Source: CANMIH01 sp049116335 (GTDB taxonomy: Bacteria; Pseudomonadota; Alphaproteobacteria; Rhodobacterales; Rhodobacteraceae). From it: a DNA stretch of 64,000 nucleotides. This document shows positions 1-8,520 of this stretch, one piece after another. The position numbers and the translations under genes were made by a program. The notes under the pieces were generated by a model. The model saw only the letters and a program-made list of their open reading frames with translations, was not told the origin of the DNA and made no database searches. Positions within the stretch are counted from its first letter, which is position 1; each line of letters begins with the position of its first letter. Location: assembly GCA_049116335.1 (NCBI GenBank), contig JAGDYZ010000016.1, positions 124,001 to 188,000 on the forward strand. Reading direction: 5' to 3'.

Positions 1-1031
1 TTCCAGCCTACGGCGAGAACGGCGATATCACAGCCCACCTTGTCGCCGGTGGTCAAGGTGATCTCATCCCCGTCATAGCGTTCAAAGGTGCCCTGAATGG
101 GTTTGACCGCGCCGGATTTGAAACTCTCAAACAGACCCGGTGTGACGATGGGCAGAGAACACGAGGCTTCTTTCTCAATCGGGCTGTCCGGGACCATGTT
201 CCATTTCTTCAAGCCCAGCTGAAGTTTGAGCATGGTTTCCAGACCACGGAAGTTGGCCCAGACCAAGGGTTTCAACACCGCCGCGATCACGCGTTGCAGC
301 GGAGATTTCCCCCACTGATTAAACTGCATCTCTTGGGCGCGCATGTAGAGCAGGTTCTTGAAATTGATCCCGCCCACGAAATACGGCACACGCCAGACAT
401 TTTCGCGGTAGACCATGGTGACCTGTTTGGCCCCGTTTTTCGCCGCATTCACGGCGATATCCGTGGCGGATTTTGAACCACCCAGCACAACCACACGTTT
501 GCCGCGCATCATCTCGGGATCGGTGTAATCCGACGAATGGATCACCTGCCCGCCCTGCGCCTCAAACGCCTCCTGCCCGGGATGGGTGATGATGTTTTTA
601 TACGAGAACTGCCCGGTGCAGATCGAGACAAAGTCAAAATCTTCCTGGCGGCTGCGTCCAGCCTCTTCGATGGTCAGGGTCCAGCCCGGTTGACCATCTG
701 CGCGGCGCTCCATCGCTTTGATATTGGTGTTGAGACGGAACAGACGCGTCAGATTGTGCTTTTCCGCATAAGAATGCAGATAGGCGTGCACTTGAGGGCC
801 TTTGGGCCACTCTGGATACTCATCTGGCATCGGGTGATCTGTGTAGCAATACAGATCTTTCGGGCTTTGTGTCTGCACATCCGGGTAAGAGCGCGAGAGC
901 TCCCACACACCACCAAAATCATGCGTGCGTTCAAATCCAGTGACGCGGTGGCCGCGTTCATCAAAGGCCTTGGCGGCGGCGAGGCCTGAAACCCCGCCTC
1001 CGATCACGGCCACATTCTTGCGTTTGACCAT
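1..1031 (-). CDS. Flavin-containing monooxygenase, C-terminus cut by window edge
   Basis: FAD/NADPH-dependent monooxygenase that would oxygenate a soft nucleophile (N or S) or a carbonyl compound. About 343 residues are visible from the start; the C-terminus lies beyond base 1. The N-terminus begins MVKRKNVAVIGGGVSGLAAA, a GxGxxG Rossmann fold for FAD. Near residue 150 is TGQFSYKNIITHPG, which fits the FMO fingerprint FxGxxxHxxx. A second nucleotide motif, VVVLGGSKSATDIAV, is the expected NADPH site. The chosen ATG sits 11 bp after the stop of the upstream cupin gene, so the two are probably one operon, divergent from the AraC regulator. It is not clearly the roseobacter trimethylamine monooxygenase; substrate unknown. 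Family call firm, substrate not assigned. Confidence 0.88.
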   Translation of the reverse strand, partial: MVKRKNVAVIGGGVSGLAAAKAFDERGHRVTGFERTHDFGGVWELSRSYPDVQTQSPKDLYCYTDHPMPDEYPEWPKGPQVHAYLHSYAEKHNLTRLFRLNTNIKAMERRADGQPGWTLTIEEAGRSRQEDFDFVSICTGQFSYKNIITHPGQEAFEAQGGQVIHSSDYTDPEMMRGKRVVVLGGSKSATDIAVNAAKNGAKQVTMVYRENVWRVPYFVGGINFKNLLYMRAQEMQFNQWGKSPLQRVIAAVLKPLVWANFRGLETMLKLQLGLKKWNMVPDSPIEKEASCSLPIVTPGLFESFKSGAVKPIQGTFERYDGDEITLTTGDKVGCDIAVLAVGW

Positions 1032-1042
1032 GAGGGCGCTCC

Positions 1043-1504
1043 TTATGCCGCGTCCGGGGGCGGCAGGAAGTCCACCTCATGCAAGGCCGACAGACGGACA
1101 AGCTCGGCCGGATCCGTCACGCCGTCCAAAGCGATGAACAGATCAAACAGTTTGCGGGCCGGGGCCACGCCAAAGGTACAGGTGGCCGTAGCGCCCGAGC
1201 GGTTGAAGATCCCATGCGCCACGCCACGCGGCATGCGGATGGTGTCACCCGGACCGGCCTTTTGCACGCTGGGCGCACCTTTGTCGTGGTTGAACTCGAT
1301 CTCAAGATTGCCCTCAAGCACGAGGATCCATTCGTCTTGTGTAGGGTGGATATGCGGCGGAACAAATGTCTCGGCCGGGATAACCGCATGCCACAGAAAG
1401 GCGTTATCGCTGTGCAGTTTAGGGGTGTAGGTATGCCCCACAACATTCCAGGCTTTGCCCTCGATGCCATCGGACGCAAGTGTGACGCCAGGTGTCTCTT
1501 CCAT
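1043..1504 (-). CDS. Single-domain cupin protein
   Basis: Small (153 aa) cupin-fold protein. The metal-binding motif 1 is visible as PPHIHPTQDEWILVLEG (G-x5-HxH-x3-4-E-x6-G type), followed by a second motif around GDTIRMPRGVAHGIFNRSG with the conserved His. Such proteins are dioxygenases, isomerases or small-molecule sensors; nothing here fixes the reaction. It is the first gene of a probable two-gene operon with the flavin monooxygenase (11 bp gap) and is divergent from an AraC-type regulator 135 bp away, which probably controls it. The start is supported by a strong GGGAGG ribosome site. Product type confident, function unknown. Confidence 0.8.
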   Translation of the reverse strand: MEETPGVTLASDGIEGKAWNVVGHTYTPKLHSDNAFLWHAVIPAETFVPPHIHPTQDEWILVLEGNLEIEFNHDKGAPSVQKAGPGDTIRMPRGVAHGIFNRSGATATCTFGVAPARKLFDLFIALDGVTDPAELVRLSALHEVDFLPPPDAA

Positions 1505-1639
1505 TGGTTTTCCTCCCTGATTTTATGGCCTCTGACGGGCCGATCTGGAAAGGCTAGCCCCGGTCGCGCAGAAGCTTTATCCAGAATGCGCAAAAAACAC
1601 CGGACTTGCTTTAAGCCTAAAGTGATGTAGCGTAATCAG

Positions 1640-2632
1640 ATGCTGAGCCAGTCTCATATCGCGCACGAGCCACTGTCCGGTCACCGGCTGTTCCAAAGCC
1701 GGGATCTGGATGACGCGCGGGCCTTGGTAGCGGGCAAGTTCTGTCAGCATCATCTCAGTGCAGATCGTGGCTTTGACGCCTGCCACAACCATGCAGGTGG
1801 AACGGCGGTGTCGCTCAACTATCTGCGCTATGGGTCACAGGTTCGGATTGATCCCGGTGAGCTGACGCATTTCTATCTGGTGCAAATTCCCCTGTCCGGG
1901 GGCGCTCAGATCCGCAATGGATCCCGTCAGGTGACCAGCACACGCCACACCGCCAGCGTTTTGAACCCAAGCTGGGCCACAAAAATGCAGTGGTATCAAG
2001 GTTGTGAAATGCTGTTGGTCCAGATCTCGCGCAGCGCCCTGCATCAACTTGCAGAAGACATGAGCGGCCATGTTCTTCATCAACCGGTGGTGTTTGACCC
2101 CAAGGTTGAGCTGCACCGCCCTGCCCTTCGGCAATGGTTGGATCAGGTCTCCAACAGCCTGAACGCGGCCGAGGCCGGGCGCGCCTTTGGACAGGCGAAT
2201 TATCGGTTTCAACCGGTGATCGAAGAGGAGTTGATCGCGGGCTTCCTGCTCGCCCAGCCCAACTCGGTGAGCCCTCTACTGACGACTAAATCCCCGGGAC
2301 AAGCTTCGGTTCGGCGAGCCCGTGATCATATCCACGCCCATCTGGCCGACCCGATGCGTCTGTCGGATCTTGCCGGGGTGGCCGACTGTTCTGTGCGGTC
2401 GCTACAGCTTGGGTTTCAGACCCATCTGGGCTGTGCGCCCAAGCAGTATATTCAGGACCAGCGTCTCAGGCTTGCGCGCTGCCATCTGCAATCCCTTCCA
2501 GAAGACACCAAGGTCAGCGACGTGGCCTGGGATGTGGGCTTTACCCATCTGGGCCGGTTTTCGCAGGCCTATAAAGCCGCCTTTGGCGAAAGCCCAAGCA
2601 CAACGCTGGCGCTTGGGCAATTTCGCGACTAG
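1640..2632 (+). CDS. AraC family transcriptional regulator
   Basis: DNA-binding regulator of 330 aa. The N-terminal ~200 residues resemble the AraC_binding_2 cupin-like sensor domain (LNYLRYGSQVRIDPGEL, and a conserved LNPSW near residue 110). The C-terminal ~100 residues are a double helix-turn-helix with the usual signature DVAWDVGFTHLGRFSQAYKA. This architecture is common in regulators of catabolic and oxygenase genes. It is transcribed divergently from the cupin/flavin monooxygenase operon, the most likely target. Its stop overlaps the stop of the convergent enolase-superfamily gene by 4 bp. Inducer unknown. Confidence 0.9.
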   Translation: MLSQSHIAHEPLSGHRLFQSRDLDDARALVAGKFCQHHLSADRGFDACHNHAGGTAVSLNYLRYGSQVRIDPGELTHFYLVQIPLSGGAQIRNGSRQVTSTRHTASVLNPSWATKMQWYQGCEMLLVQISRSALHQLAEDMSGHVLHQPVVFDPKVELHRPALRQWLDQVSNSLNAAEAGRAFGQANYRFQPVIEEELIAGFLLAQPNSVSPLLTTKSPGQASVRRARDHIHAHLADPMRLSDLAGVADCSVRSLQLGFQTHLGCAPKQYIQDQRLRLARCHLQSLPEDTKVSDVAWDVGFTHLGRFSQAYKAAFGESPSTTLALGQFRD

Positions 2633-3753
2633 GCCTCCCACTGTGCGAGAGGATCGCCCATCAGATCGCGATTGACCGTGATGCCCAATCCCGGAGCATC
2701 CGGAACCAGAACACCCCCCTGTTCAACCGGCGCATCAAACTGTGCGGTCTCAATACTCACCATATCCCGACAATCCAGGATACAGCGCAAATGGCGCTGG
2801 GGCACCGTCGCCCCAAGATGAGCAATCGCTGAGAAGGCAATTGTAGATCCGACCGTATCCTGAACGCTCATGGTGAGACCCGAGGCCAGACAAATGTCGC
2901 GCTGACGACGTCCATGGGTCAAACCACCGGCTTTGGACACTTTCAGGCCAATACCATCTGCCAAATCCTGCGCCACAATCTGCGCCACGTCTTCATCCAG
3001 CTGAACAAGCTCATCCACTGCAATGGGCACCGAACACCGTTGGCGCAGCGAGAGGGTTTCGCGCCATGTGCGACAGGGCGCCTCGAGCACAAAATCCAAT
3101 CCGTCGGGCAACATGCGCAGCATCCGCAGCGCCGTTTCGGGTGTCAGACCGCCATTGGCATCGACCAGAAAGAACTCACCCGGCTGACGATCGGCCAGAC
3201 AGGCCGCGATACGTTCGGCATCCAGCGCCGGACCACCCTCGTGATCCATCGCGCCAATTTTGACCGAATGCCCCAGATATCCCCTGGCCCGATGATCTGC
3301 CACGCGCGCGCGCATATCTTCGGGCGATCCGGCGTAGATCGACGAAATCACCGGCAATCGCTGGCCCGTTGAGCCGCCCAGCAGGTCACAGACCGGCATA
3401 TTCACTGATTTGCCAAACACATCCCACAGGGCCAGATCAATCGCAGACTTCGCGTGGTTGTGGCCCACCAAAGCCTCATCCATCGCGTCATTCATCCGGT
3501 CCACCTGACGCGGATCCCGCTCCAGAAGATAGGGGGCGATCTCGCTTATCCCAGCTCGCGCGCCAAGCGCATGAGCCGCGATATAGGTTGATCCAAACGG
3601 AGTGCTTTCCCCCCACCCTTCCAATCCGGTGTCGGTTTCGATCCGCACAAAAGAGGCATCAAAGCTGCGATACTCGCGCCCGCCGGATAGGGTGTAAACA
3701 CCGCCAGAGTAGGGCAGATCCTGTTGATACAGCTCGATCTTCTTGATCTTCAT
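2629..3753 (-). CDS. Enolase-superfamily enzyme (mandelate racemase/MLE group), hydroxyproline- or betaine-type
   Basis: 374-aa member of the MLE subgroup, which abstracts a proton next to a carboxylate. Metal ligands are readable as D198 (LVDANGG), E224 (FVLEAPC) and D247 (IAVDE). Candidate catalytic lysines are K165 (SVKIGA) and K271 (LKVSKAGGL). The N-terminus and the 20-residue region around GLEGWGE resemble, from memory, cis-3-hydroxy-L-proline dehydratase and hydroxyproline-betaine 2-epimerase more than mandelate racemase or muconate cycloisomerase. The C-terminal active-site strand (VQDTVGSTIAFSAIAHLGA) differs from the VQD/EDSWGGDI form I recall for those enzymes, so an altered substrate is possible. 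It overlaps the upstream dehydrogenase gene by ATGA, so translation is coupled. A BCCT transporter and Rieske oxygenase lie nearby, which supports a betaine or proline-derived substrate. Exact reaction is inference. Confidence 0.82.
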   Translation of the reverse strand: MKIKKIELYQQDLPYSGGVYTLSGGREYRSFDASFVRIETDTGLEGWGESTPFGSTYIAAHALGARAGISEIAPYLLERDPRQVDRMNDAMDEALVGHNHAKSAIDLALWDVFGKSVNMPVCDLLGGSTGQRLPVISSIYAGSPEDMRARVADHRARGYLGHSVKIGAMDHEGGPALDAERIAACLADRQPGEFFLVDANGGLTPETALRMLRMLPDGLDFVLEAPCRTWRETLSLRQRCSVPIAVDELVQLDEDVAQIVAQDLADGIGLKVSKAGGLTHGRRQRDICLASGLTMSVQDTVGSTIAFSAIAHLGATVPQRHLRCILDCRDMVSIETAQFDAPVEQGGVLVPDAPGLGITVNRDLMGDPLAQWEA

Positions 3754-4847
3754 GAGGCCACCTCGGGGATCATCAACACCAGTTTCCCGGTGTGTTTTTT
3801 GGAAAGGAAATCTTCCTGAGCGAGGGCAATGTCTGACAAAGGAAAGGTCGCGGCGACAATTGGGCGAATTTCACCCGCCTCAATGTAGCGTACGAGATTT
3901 TCGAACACCACGTCCTCTTGGAACGTACAACCAAACAGAGTGAGGTCCTTCAGATACAGGGTGCGAACATCAATCTCGCTGATCGGACCGGCAATTGCCC
4001 CGGCCGTGGCATAGCGCCCGCCCCGGCGCAGCACATCCAGAAACGCGGGCCATTGATCGCCCGCAACCAGATCAATCACCACATCGACGCTCGCCTCACC
4101 CAAGGCGCTGCGCAGATCTGCGTTGCGGTCGCTCACACGGTCCGCCCCTAAGGATTTAACCTCATCCGCTTTGGCCAATGACGACAGGGCAATGACATGC
4201 GCTCCACGGCGTTTGGCCAATTGCACAGCCGCCGATCCCACACCGCCAGAGGCCCCTGAGATCAACACAGTCTCGGCCCCCAGACCAACACGGTGCAGCA
4301 TGTTTTCAGCGGTCGAATAGGCGCAGGGGATCGAGGCAAGCTCGGCATCACTCCAATCACAGCTCACGGCATGGGTTTCGCACGCAGGCGCCACAGCAAA
4401 CTGCGCAAAGCCGCCGTCACATTCGCTGCCAAAGGTCCAGCATTCGTAGGGGCGGTAATCGACATAGCTCCGCAGTATATTGCGCACCAAGACACGTTCC
4501 CCGATCCGTTCTGCCGAAACGCCCTCACCAACCGCAACGATGCGCCCACAGGCATCCGCGCCTTGAATGCGCGGAAACTCCAATGGCGCGCCGGACCAGC
4601 TCGCATCGGCATCGTCGACAGAGTCAAACCCACCGGCACCGCCCACATCTGTCGCCTTATCGACGGCTTTGGAATACCAGCCGATGCGGGTGTTGATATC
4701 GGTGTTATTGATCCCTGCAGCTGCGACCTTGATCAGCACCTCGCCAGCTTTGGGTGCGGGCACCGGAACATCGGTGCGATACTCTAACTTCTCGATGCCC
4801 CCATGACCGGTTAAGTGCACTGCTGCCATCTGGGTGGGAATGCTCAT
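3750..4847 (-). CDS. MDR-superfamily alcohol dehydrogenase / quinone oxidoreductase
   Basis: Medium-chain dehydrogenase/reductase of 365 aa. It has a GroES-like N-terminal domain (IQGADACGRIVAVGEGV) and a Rossmann domain with nucleotide motif SGASGGVGSAAVQLAKRRGA, typical of zinc-independent quinone-oxidoreductase-like enzymes using NADPH. The structural-zinc four-Cys loop of classical alcohol dehydrogenases is not evident, although there are Cys residues near ECWTFGSECDGGFAQF. It is first in a two-gene unit with the enolase-superfamily enzyme (ATGA overlap), preceded by AAGGA. It probably reduces or oxidises an intermediate of the same pathway; the substrate is unknown. Confidence 0.85.
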   Translation of the reverse strand: MSIPTQMAAVHLTGHGGIEKLEYRTDVPVPAPKAGEVLIKVAAAGINNTDINTRIGWYSKAVDKATDVGGAGGFDSVDDADASWSGAPLEFPRIQGADACGRIVAVGEGVSAERIGERVLVRNILRSYVDYRPYECWTFGSECDGGFAQFAVAPACETHAVSCDWSDAELASIPCAYSTAENMLHRVGLGAETVLISGASGGVGSAAVQLAKRRGAHVIALSSLAKADEVKSLGADRVSDRNADLRSALGEASVDVVIDLVAGDQWPAFLDVLRRGGRYATAGAIAGPISEIDVRTLYLKDLTLFGCTFQEDVVFENLVRYIEAGEIRPIVAATFPLSDIALAQEDFLSKKHTGKLVLMIPEVAS

Positions 4848-4944
4848 GATTTGTCCTTACGCGTGATCTCAGATCAACAATCATCAAAGACAGCTAACCG
4901 TTCAACGGCAGAAAAATTCGGTCAAAGATGAACCCACCTCACGC

Positions 4945-4970
4945 AAAAGGGGCGACCAAAGCCGCCCCCT
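4945..4970 (-). terminator. Rho-independent terminator of the BCCT gene
   Basis: In the minus direction the DNA reads GGGGCG, an 8-nt loop, CGCCCC and then TTTT. It lies 23 bp after the BCCT stop codon. The rest of 4848-4992 holds no recognisable gene. Confidence 0.7.
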
Positions 4971-4992
4971 CGTCAGTTTTGTTCAGTATAAG

Positions 4993-6648
4993 TTACTCTG
5001 CTGGAGCAGAAGACACTTCACGTTTGCTACGAAGACCGTCCCGGACAACCGCTTTGATCACGGACAGTCCCATCAGAACCAAGACCACGGAAAACGGTAG
5101 GGCGCCGATCACCATTGCGGTTTGGATGGCTGACAGCCCCCCAATCACCAACAAGGCGCCAACAACAATTGCTAGGGCTGCGCCCCAGAACAGAATGTGA
5201 GGACGGGCTTTGGGGCCTTCATCACCAGCTGCGTTGATGGTGTTGATGATCAAAACCGCCGAATCCGCAGAGGTAACCAGGTAGGTCAGCAGCAAGACCA
5301 CAACAACAACCGAGAAGATCCAAGCCAGAGTGGGCTGAAGCATCACCGCAAGCGTTGCAAACATCTGATCTGACAGCCCTGTACCAATGATGGCGTTTTC
5401 TGCTGTGCCCGACAGTTCCAGTTCGATCGCTGTGCCGCCAACAAGTGCGAACCAGACAAAACACATGATCGACGGCACAATCATTGCCCCCAGCACGTAT
5501 TCCCGGATGGTGCGGCCTTTGGAGATGCGCGCAAGGAACATGCCCACAAATGGTGCAAAGGCGATCCACCAGGCCCAGTAGAAGACGGTCCAACCGCCCT
5601 GCCAGCCCGCAAGCGCCTTGCCGGTTTCAGTGCCATCATCCGCCCAGACGGTGAACATCAAGGCTGGAAGTGCGATCAGGTAGTCAAACATCCCGATGAA
5701 CAGCGCGCTGAGACCAAAGAAGGTCGACCCGAAGATCAGGAAGAAGGCCAGCAGGAAAAAGCTCAAACCCATGTTCAGGTTCGACAGCCACTTGATGCCT
5801 TTACCCACACCAGACAGTGCAGACAGGGTCGAGGCCCCCATGATGATCAGCAGGGCAACAATGATGCCGGCCTTCGAGGCGCTTTGTGCACCATCTTCAG
5901 CAACTACAATCAGCCAGTCGCCCATACCGATGCGGTAGAGACCTGCCACAAACTGCTCAACACCAAATCCGAGCGTCTGGGCCACACCCAAGACGGTTGC
6001 GACAACAGCGATCACATCGATCACAGCGCCCAACACCCCCGAAAGCGACGCGCCAAACAACGGCACCAGGGCCGACCGAATGGTCAGCGGCAGCCCGCGA
6101 CGGAACGAGAAATAGGCCAATGCCAGTCCGGTTAGTGCGTAACAGCCCCAGGCACTTAACCCCCAGTGCGAAAATGACCATTTATAGGCCGAGCGCACGG
6201 TTTCTGCGGCACTGCCTTCCACCGCGCCCTGAATGACATCCGGGTTTGTCTGAAAGTGGTAAATCGGCTCGCCCGTGGCGTAGGTTAGCATGCCGATGCC
6301 AATCCCGGCGCCGAACATCATCGAGAACCAAGAGAAATTGGAGAATTCGGGCTTTTCACCCTCTTGACCAAGTGTCAGACGCCCGGTTGCCGGGATCAGT
6401 GCCAGAACCAGGCAAACCAGCAGATAAAAGGCCATCACATAGATGTACCAGTAGTTGAAGCTGGCCAGAATGAACCCATTGATCTTACCCAAAAACGCAC
6501 CTGCGCTTTCGGGAAAGCCCACGGCCCAGATGATCAGCGCGCCGATCAACAACTTAGCGGTGATTGTGACGTCTTTTGCAAAGCCGCTATAAAAACCGCT
6601 ATCTGCGGTCTGGATATCCAGCTCGGTGACGGGTGGTTTAATTGGCAT
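4993..6648 (-). CDS. BCCT family betaine/carnitine/choline transporter
   Basis: Inner-membrane secondary transporter with about 12 membrane segments, 551 aa. Family signatures are the glycine-rich third helix FGAGIGIGMLTYATGEPIYHF and the Trp-rich segment FYWAWWIAFAPFVGMFLARI, which form the substrate and cation sites of BetP-type proteins. The frame is open upstream, but the ATG at 6648 is preceded by a strong GGGGAGGA ribosome site and begins MPIKPPVTEL, so this start is used. The tail is short and lacks a long charged extension like that of osmosensing BetP, which suggests a catabolic rather than a stress role. Neighbours (Rieske oxygenase, enolase-superfamily enzyme) point to uptake of a trimethyl- or dimethyl-ammonium compound. 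Confidence 0.93.
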   Translation of the reverse strand: MPIKPPVTELDIQTADSGFYSGFAKDVTITAKLLIGALIIWAVGFPESAGAFLGKINGFILASFNYWYIYVMAFYLLVCLVLALIPATGRLTLGQEGEKPEFSNFSWFSMMFGAGIGIGMLTYATGEPIYHFQTNPDVIQGAVEGSAAETVRSAYKWSFSHWGLSAWGCYALTGLALAYFSFRRGLPLTIRSALVPLFGASLSGVLGAVIDVIAVVATVLGVAQTLGFGVEQFVAGLYRIGMGDWLIVVAEDGAQSASKAGIIVALLIIMGASTLSALSGVGKGIKWLSNLNMGLSFFLLAFFLIFGSTFFGLSALFIGMFDYLIALPALMFTVWADDGTETGKALAGWQGGWTVFYWAWWIAFAPFVGMFLARISKGRTIREYVLGAMIVPSIMCFVWFALVGGTAIELELSGTAENAIIGTGLSDQMFATLAVMLQPTLAWIFSVVVVVLLLTYLVTSADSAVLIINTINAAGDEGPKARPHILFWGAALAIVVGALLVIGGLSAIQTAMVIGALPFSVVLVLMGLSVIKAVVRDGLRSKREVSSAPAE

Positions 6649-7010
6649 GGTGTCCTCCCCTAGTTGCCATCCAGGCTCCCACGTGCCTGATGCAACCCCA
6701 CAATCGTGCCGTTCAAAAACGACACGCGCTTTACGCAAAGTTACGCAGAACGCCTTATTTCATGGGGTTTCAATGGGTGTTTCACCTTGTCCCGTTTGCG
6801 ACAACCTGAAAAATTCTAAGCTCTGATTGAGGTGTATTCACGTTGCATATTATGTGTTCGCAACAAACCGACAGCACGTCGCTTTTGGGCAAGTATGTCG
6901 CTTTTCAGCCAGCCCCCGACGCATCAGAGGCGCATCAAGTGATGCCAAAAAAACGTCATCTAGTCGCCTTTAACACGAAACGGCCCCACAAAGGGGCCGC
7001 TCATAGCAGT
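6649..7010. promoter_or_regulatory. Intergenic region holding the BCCT promoter
   Basis: 362 bp without a convincing gene. It must hold the minus-strand promoter of the BCCT gene and, at its far end (6980-7000), the terminator of the Rieske operon, listed separately. I saw no clear operator or riboswitch. Short open frames here overlap the terminator and look like chance. Confidence 0.5.
6980..7000 (-). terminator. Terminator of the Rieske oxygenase operon
   Basis: A 7-bp GC stem (CGGCCCC / GGGGCCG) with a 5-nt loop. In the minus direction it is followed by TTTCGTGTT. It begins about 10 bp after the stop of the small helical gene. Confidence 0.7.
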
Positions 7011-7250
7011 TTAAAACTGAAGGGGATAGGCCCGGCCGTGGGCCACAAGCCGTGCATTCAGAGCTTTGGCTTCGGGTGCCCCCGCCTCAAGTGCAAAGAC
7101 AAAGGCGTGGGTCAGGTAGAAACACGCAGCGTCCAGATCCCCGGTGTCTTCGCACAGGTCTCCGGCCATCGCATATAGCCGGATCAGAGCCGCCGTGTCC
7201 TCGGCATCATGCGCCGCCAGCAGCGCATGATCCAATTCGTCTCGGGTCAT
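7011..7250 (-). CDS. Small helical (TPR-like) protein coupled to the Rieske oxygenase
   Basis: 79-aa protein beginning MTRDELDHALLAAHDAEDTA. The whole length is predicted helical, with a repeat-like pattern (LIRLYAMAGDLCEDTGDLDAACFYLTHAFVFALEAG) resembling one and a half TPR units. No catalytic motif is visible. Its ATG overlaps the stop of the Rieske gene as ATGA, so it is almost certainly translated by coupling, implying a function tied to the oxygenase (assembly, stability or partner binding). An upstream start at 7301 is possible in frame but would lie inside the Rieske gene and lacks support. Function unknown. Confidence 0.72.
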   Translation of the reverse strand: MTRDELDHALLAAHDAEDTAALIRLYAMAGDLCEDTGDLDAACFYLTHAFVFALEAGAPEAKALNARLVAHGRAYPLQF

Positions 7251-8404
7251 TCCGCAGCACGACCTTTTGAGATCTGTGACGCCACCCAGTGGTGGAAGCA
7301 ATGGGTCGGCCCATCCATCGCAGGTGAGAAGCGGCCGCCATCAAACAGCACCCCGTGCCGACCTTTCTGCATCCCCTCGACAACGAAGACATCCTCTTCG
7401 AAAACCGCCTTCCACAGCGCCGCATTCTGTGCGCGCAACGAGGCGTGCTCGGGCGCATCTTCGGGTGTCTTCACGTAGTACAGCTCAATATGCTCGACCG
7501 TTTTCTCACAGCTCACCGGTTCGAGAACGAAGGCAAACCCGTGGTCCCGCTGAACACCCAACAGAACATTGGGATAGACAACGATGTACTCCGCGCCCTC
7601 ATGCCATTTTTCGCTCAGGTTCTCAAAGTCAGCCAGAGTTTCGCCATTGTCACCTTTGAACTGGCTATAAACGAGCGTACCCTGTCCGGAGTATTTCCCA
7701 AGCTCATTGATGTTATAGTGGTCCTCCAGCCGCGAATAGCTGTTCAGCCCCGGATGGACCCATGGCAGGTGATAGCTCTCACAGTAGTTTTCGACCGCCA
7801 GCTTCCAGTTTGCTGTCAATTCAAGCTTGACCGAGGCCCCCTTGCCGCCGTGATGCATGGGCTGATCGAATTCTTTCCAGCGATCCATAAGCTCGCCGTG
7901 AACCTCTTCGAACTCTGGCGCGGTGCCATCAATGTTCACAAAAACAACGTCCCGCCAGATGTAGGTCCGAATGCGGATCAGGCTGAGTTTGGAGAAATCC
8001 ATTTTCTCATGCTTATTCTGTCCCGGACCGCCCACATGCGGTGCCGCGCGCAATTCGCCATTTAGGCCATAACACCAGGAGTGATAGGGGCAGCGAATGG
8101 TGCCGCGAATGTTCTTCGGCTCATCCACAAGGATCATACCGCGGTGACGACAGGTGTTTTGGAACACGCCAATCTCACCCTCGCTGTCCCGCACCATCAG
8201 CAACGGCATGCCCAGGAACTCAACAGGTTTGGCATCGCCATGATTGGGGATATCTTTGCCAAAGCCGATCCCCGACCAGTTCGCAAACAGGACCGAGCGT
8301 TTTTCTTCCTCAAAGGTTTGGGGATCAATGTAATGTGCGTTGGGCAAACCGTTTGCGGATGCGAGATCGGTCATAACCGAGCTGAGCGGATCGTGCTTGT
8401 TCAT
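7247..8404 (-). CDS. Rieske non-heme iron oxygenase, alpha subunit (betaine demethylase type)
   Basis: 385-aa aromatic-ring-hydroxylase-family oxygenase that would use electrons from a separate reductase to oxidise, and here probably N-demethylate, its substrate. The Rieske [2Fe-2S] cluster ligands are C85/H87 (CRHRG) and C105/H108 (CPYHSW). The mononuclear iron site is ENYCESYHLPWVH, with H212 and H217. The bridging position carries Glu (E209) rather than the usual Asp, as I recall for quaternary-amine oxygenases such as carnitine oxygenase. No ferredoxin reductase gene is adjacent, so the electron donor must be elsewhere. A strong GGAGGAG precedes the ATG. The BCCT transporter next door supports a betaine substrate (proline betaine, hydroxyproline betaine or glycine betaine). 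Confidence 0.88.
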   Translation of the reverse strand: MNKHDPLSSVMTDLASANGLPNAHYIDPQTFEEEKRSVLFANWSGIGFGKDIPNHGDAKPVEFLGMPLLMVRDSEGEIGVFQNTCRHRGMILVDEPKNIRGTIRCPYHSWCYGLNGELRAAPHVGGPGQNKHEKMDFSKLSLIRIRTYIWRDVVFVNIDGTAPEFEEVHGELMDRWKEFDQPMHHGGKGASVKLELTANWKLAVENYCESYHLPWVHPGLNSYSRLEDHYNINELGKYSGQGTLVYSQFKGDNGETLADFENLSEKWHEGAEYIVVYPNVLLGVQRDHGFAFVLEPVSCEKTVEHIELYYVKTPEDAPEHASLRAQNAALWKAVFEEDVFVVEGMQKGRHGVLFDGGRFSPAMDGPTHCFHHWVASQISKGRAAE

Positions 8405-8520
8405 GCAACTCCTCCAGGGCCGTGCTAGGATTTCGGGATTGCCTGAAGTGTGGTGCGCGGTGCCCTATCGCTCAATATCAGAAAATTTCGCTCTCAGGTG
8501 ATTTCAACTCACGCCAAACA

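Noticed and set aside
1079..1630. 183-codon + strand frame
   Set aside because: Antisense to the cupin gene with its metal motif and strong ribosome site.
6843..7178. 111-codon + strand frame reaching into the small helical gene
   Set aside because: It crosses a strong terminator hairpin and lies opposite a gene coupled by ATGA; no product recognised.
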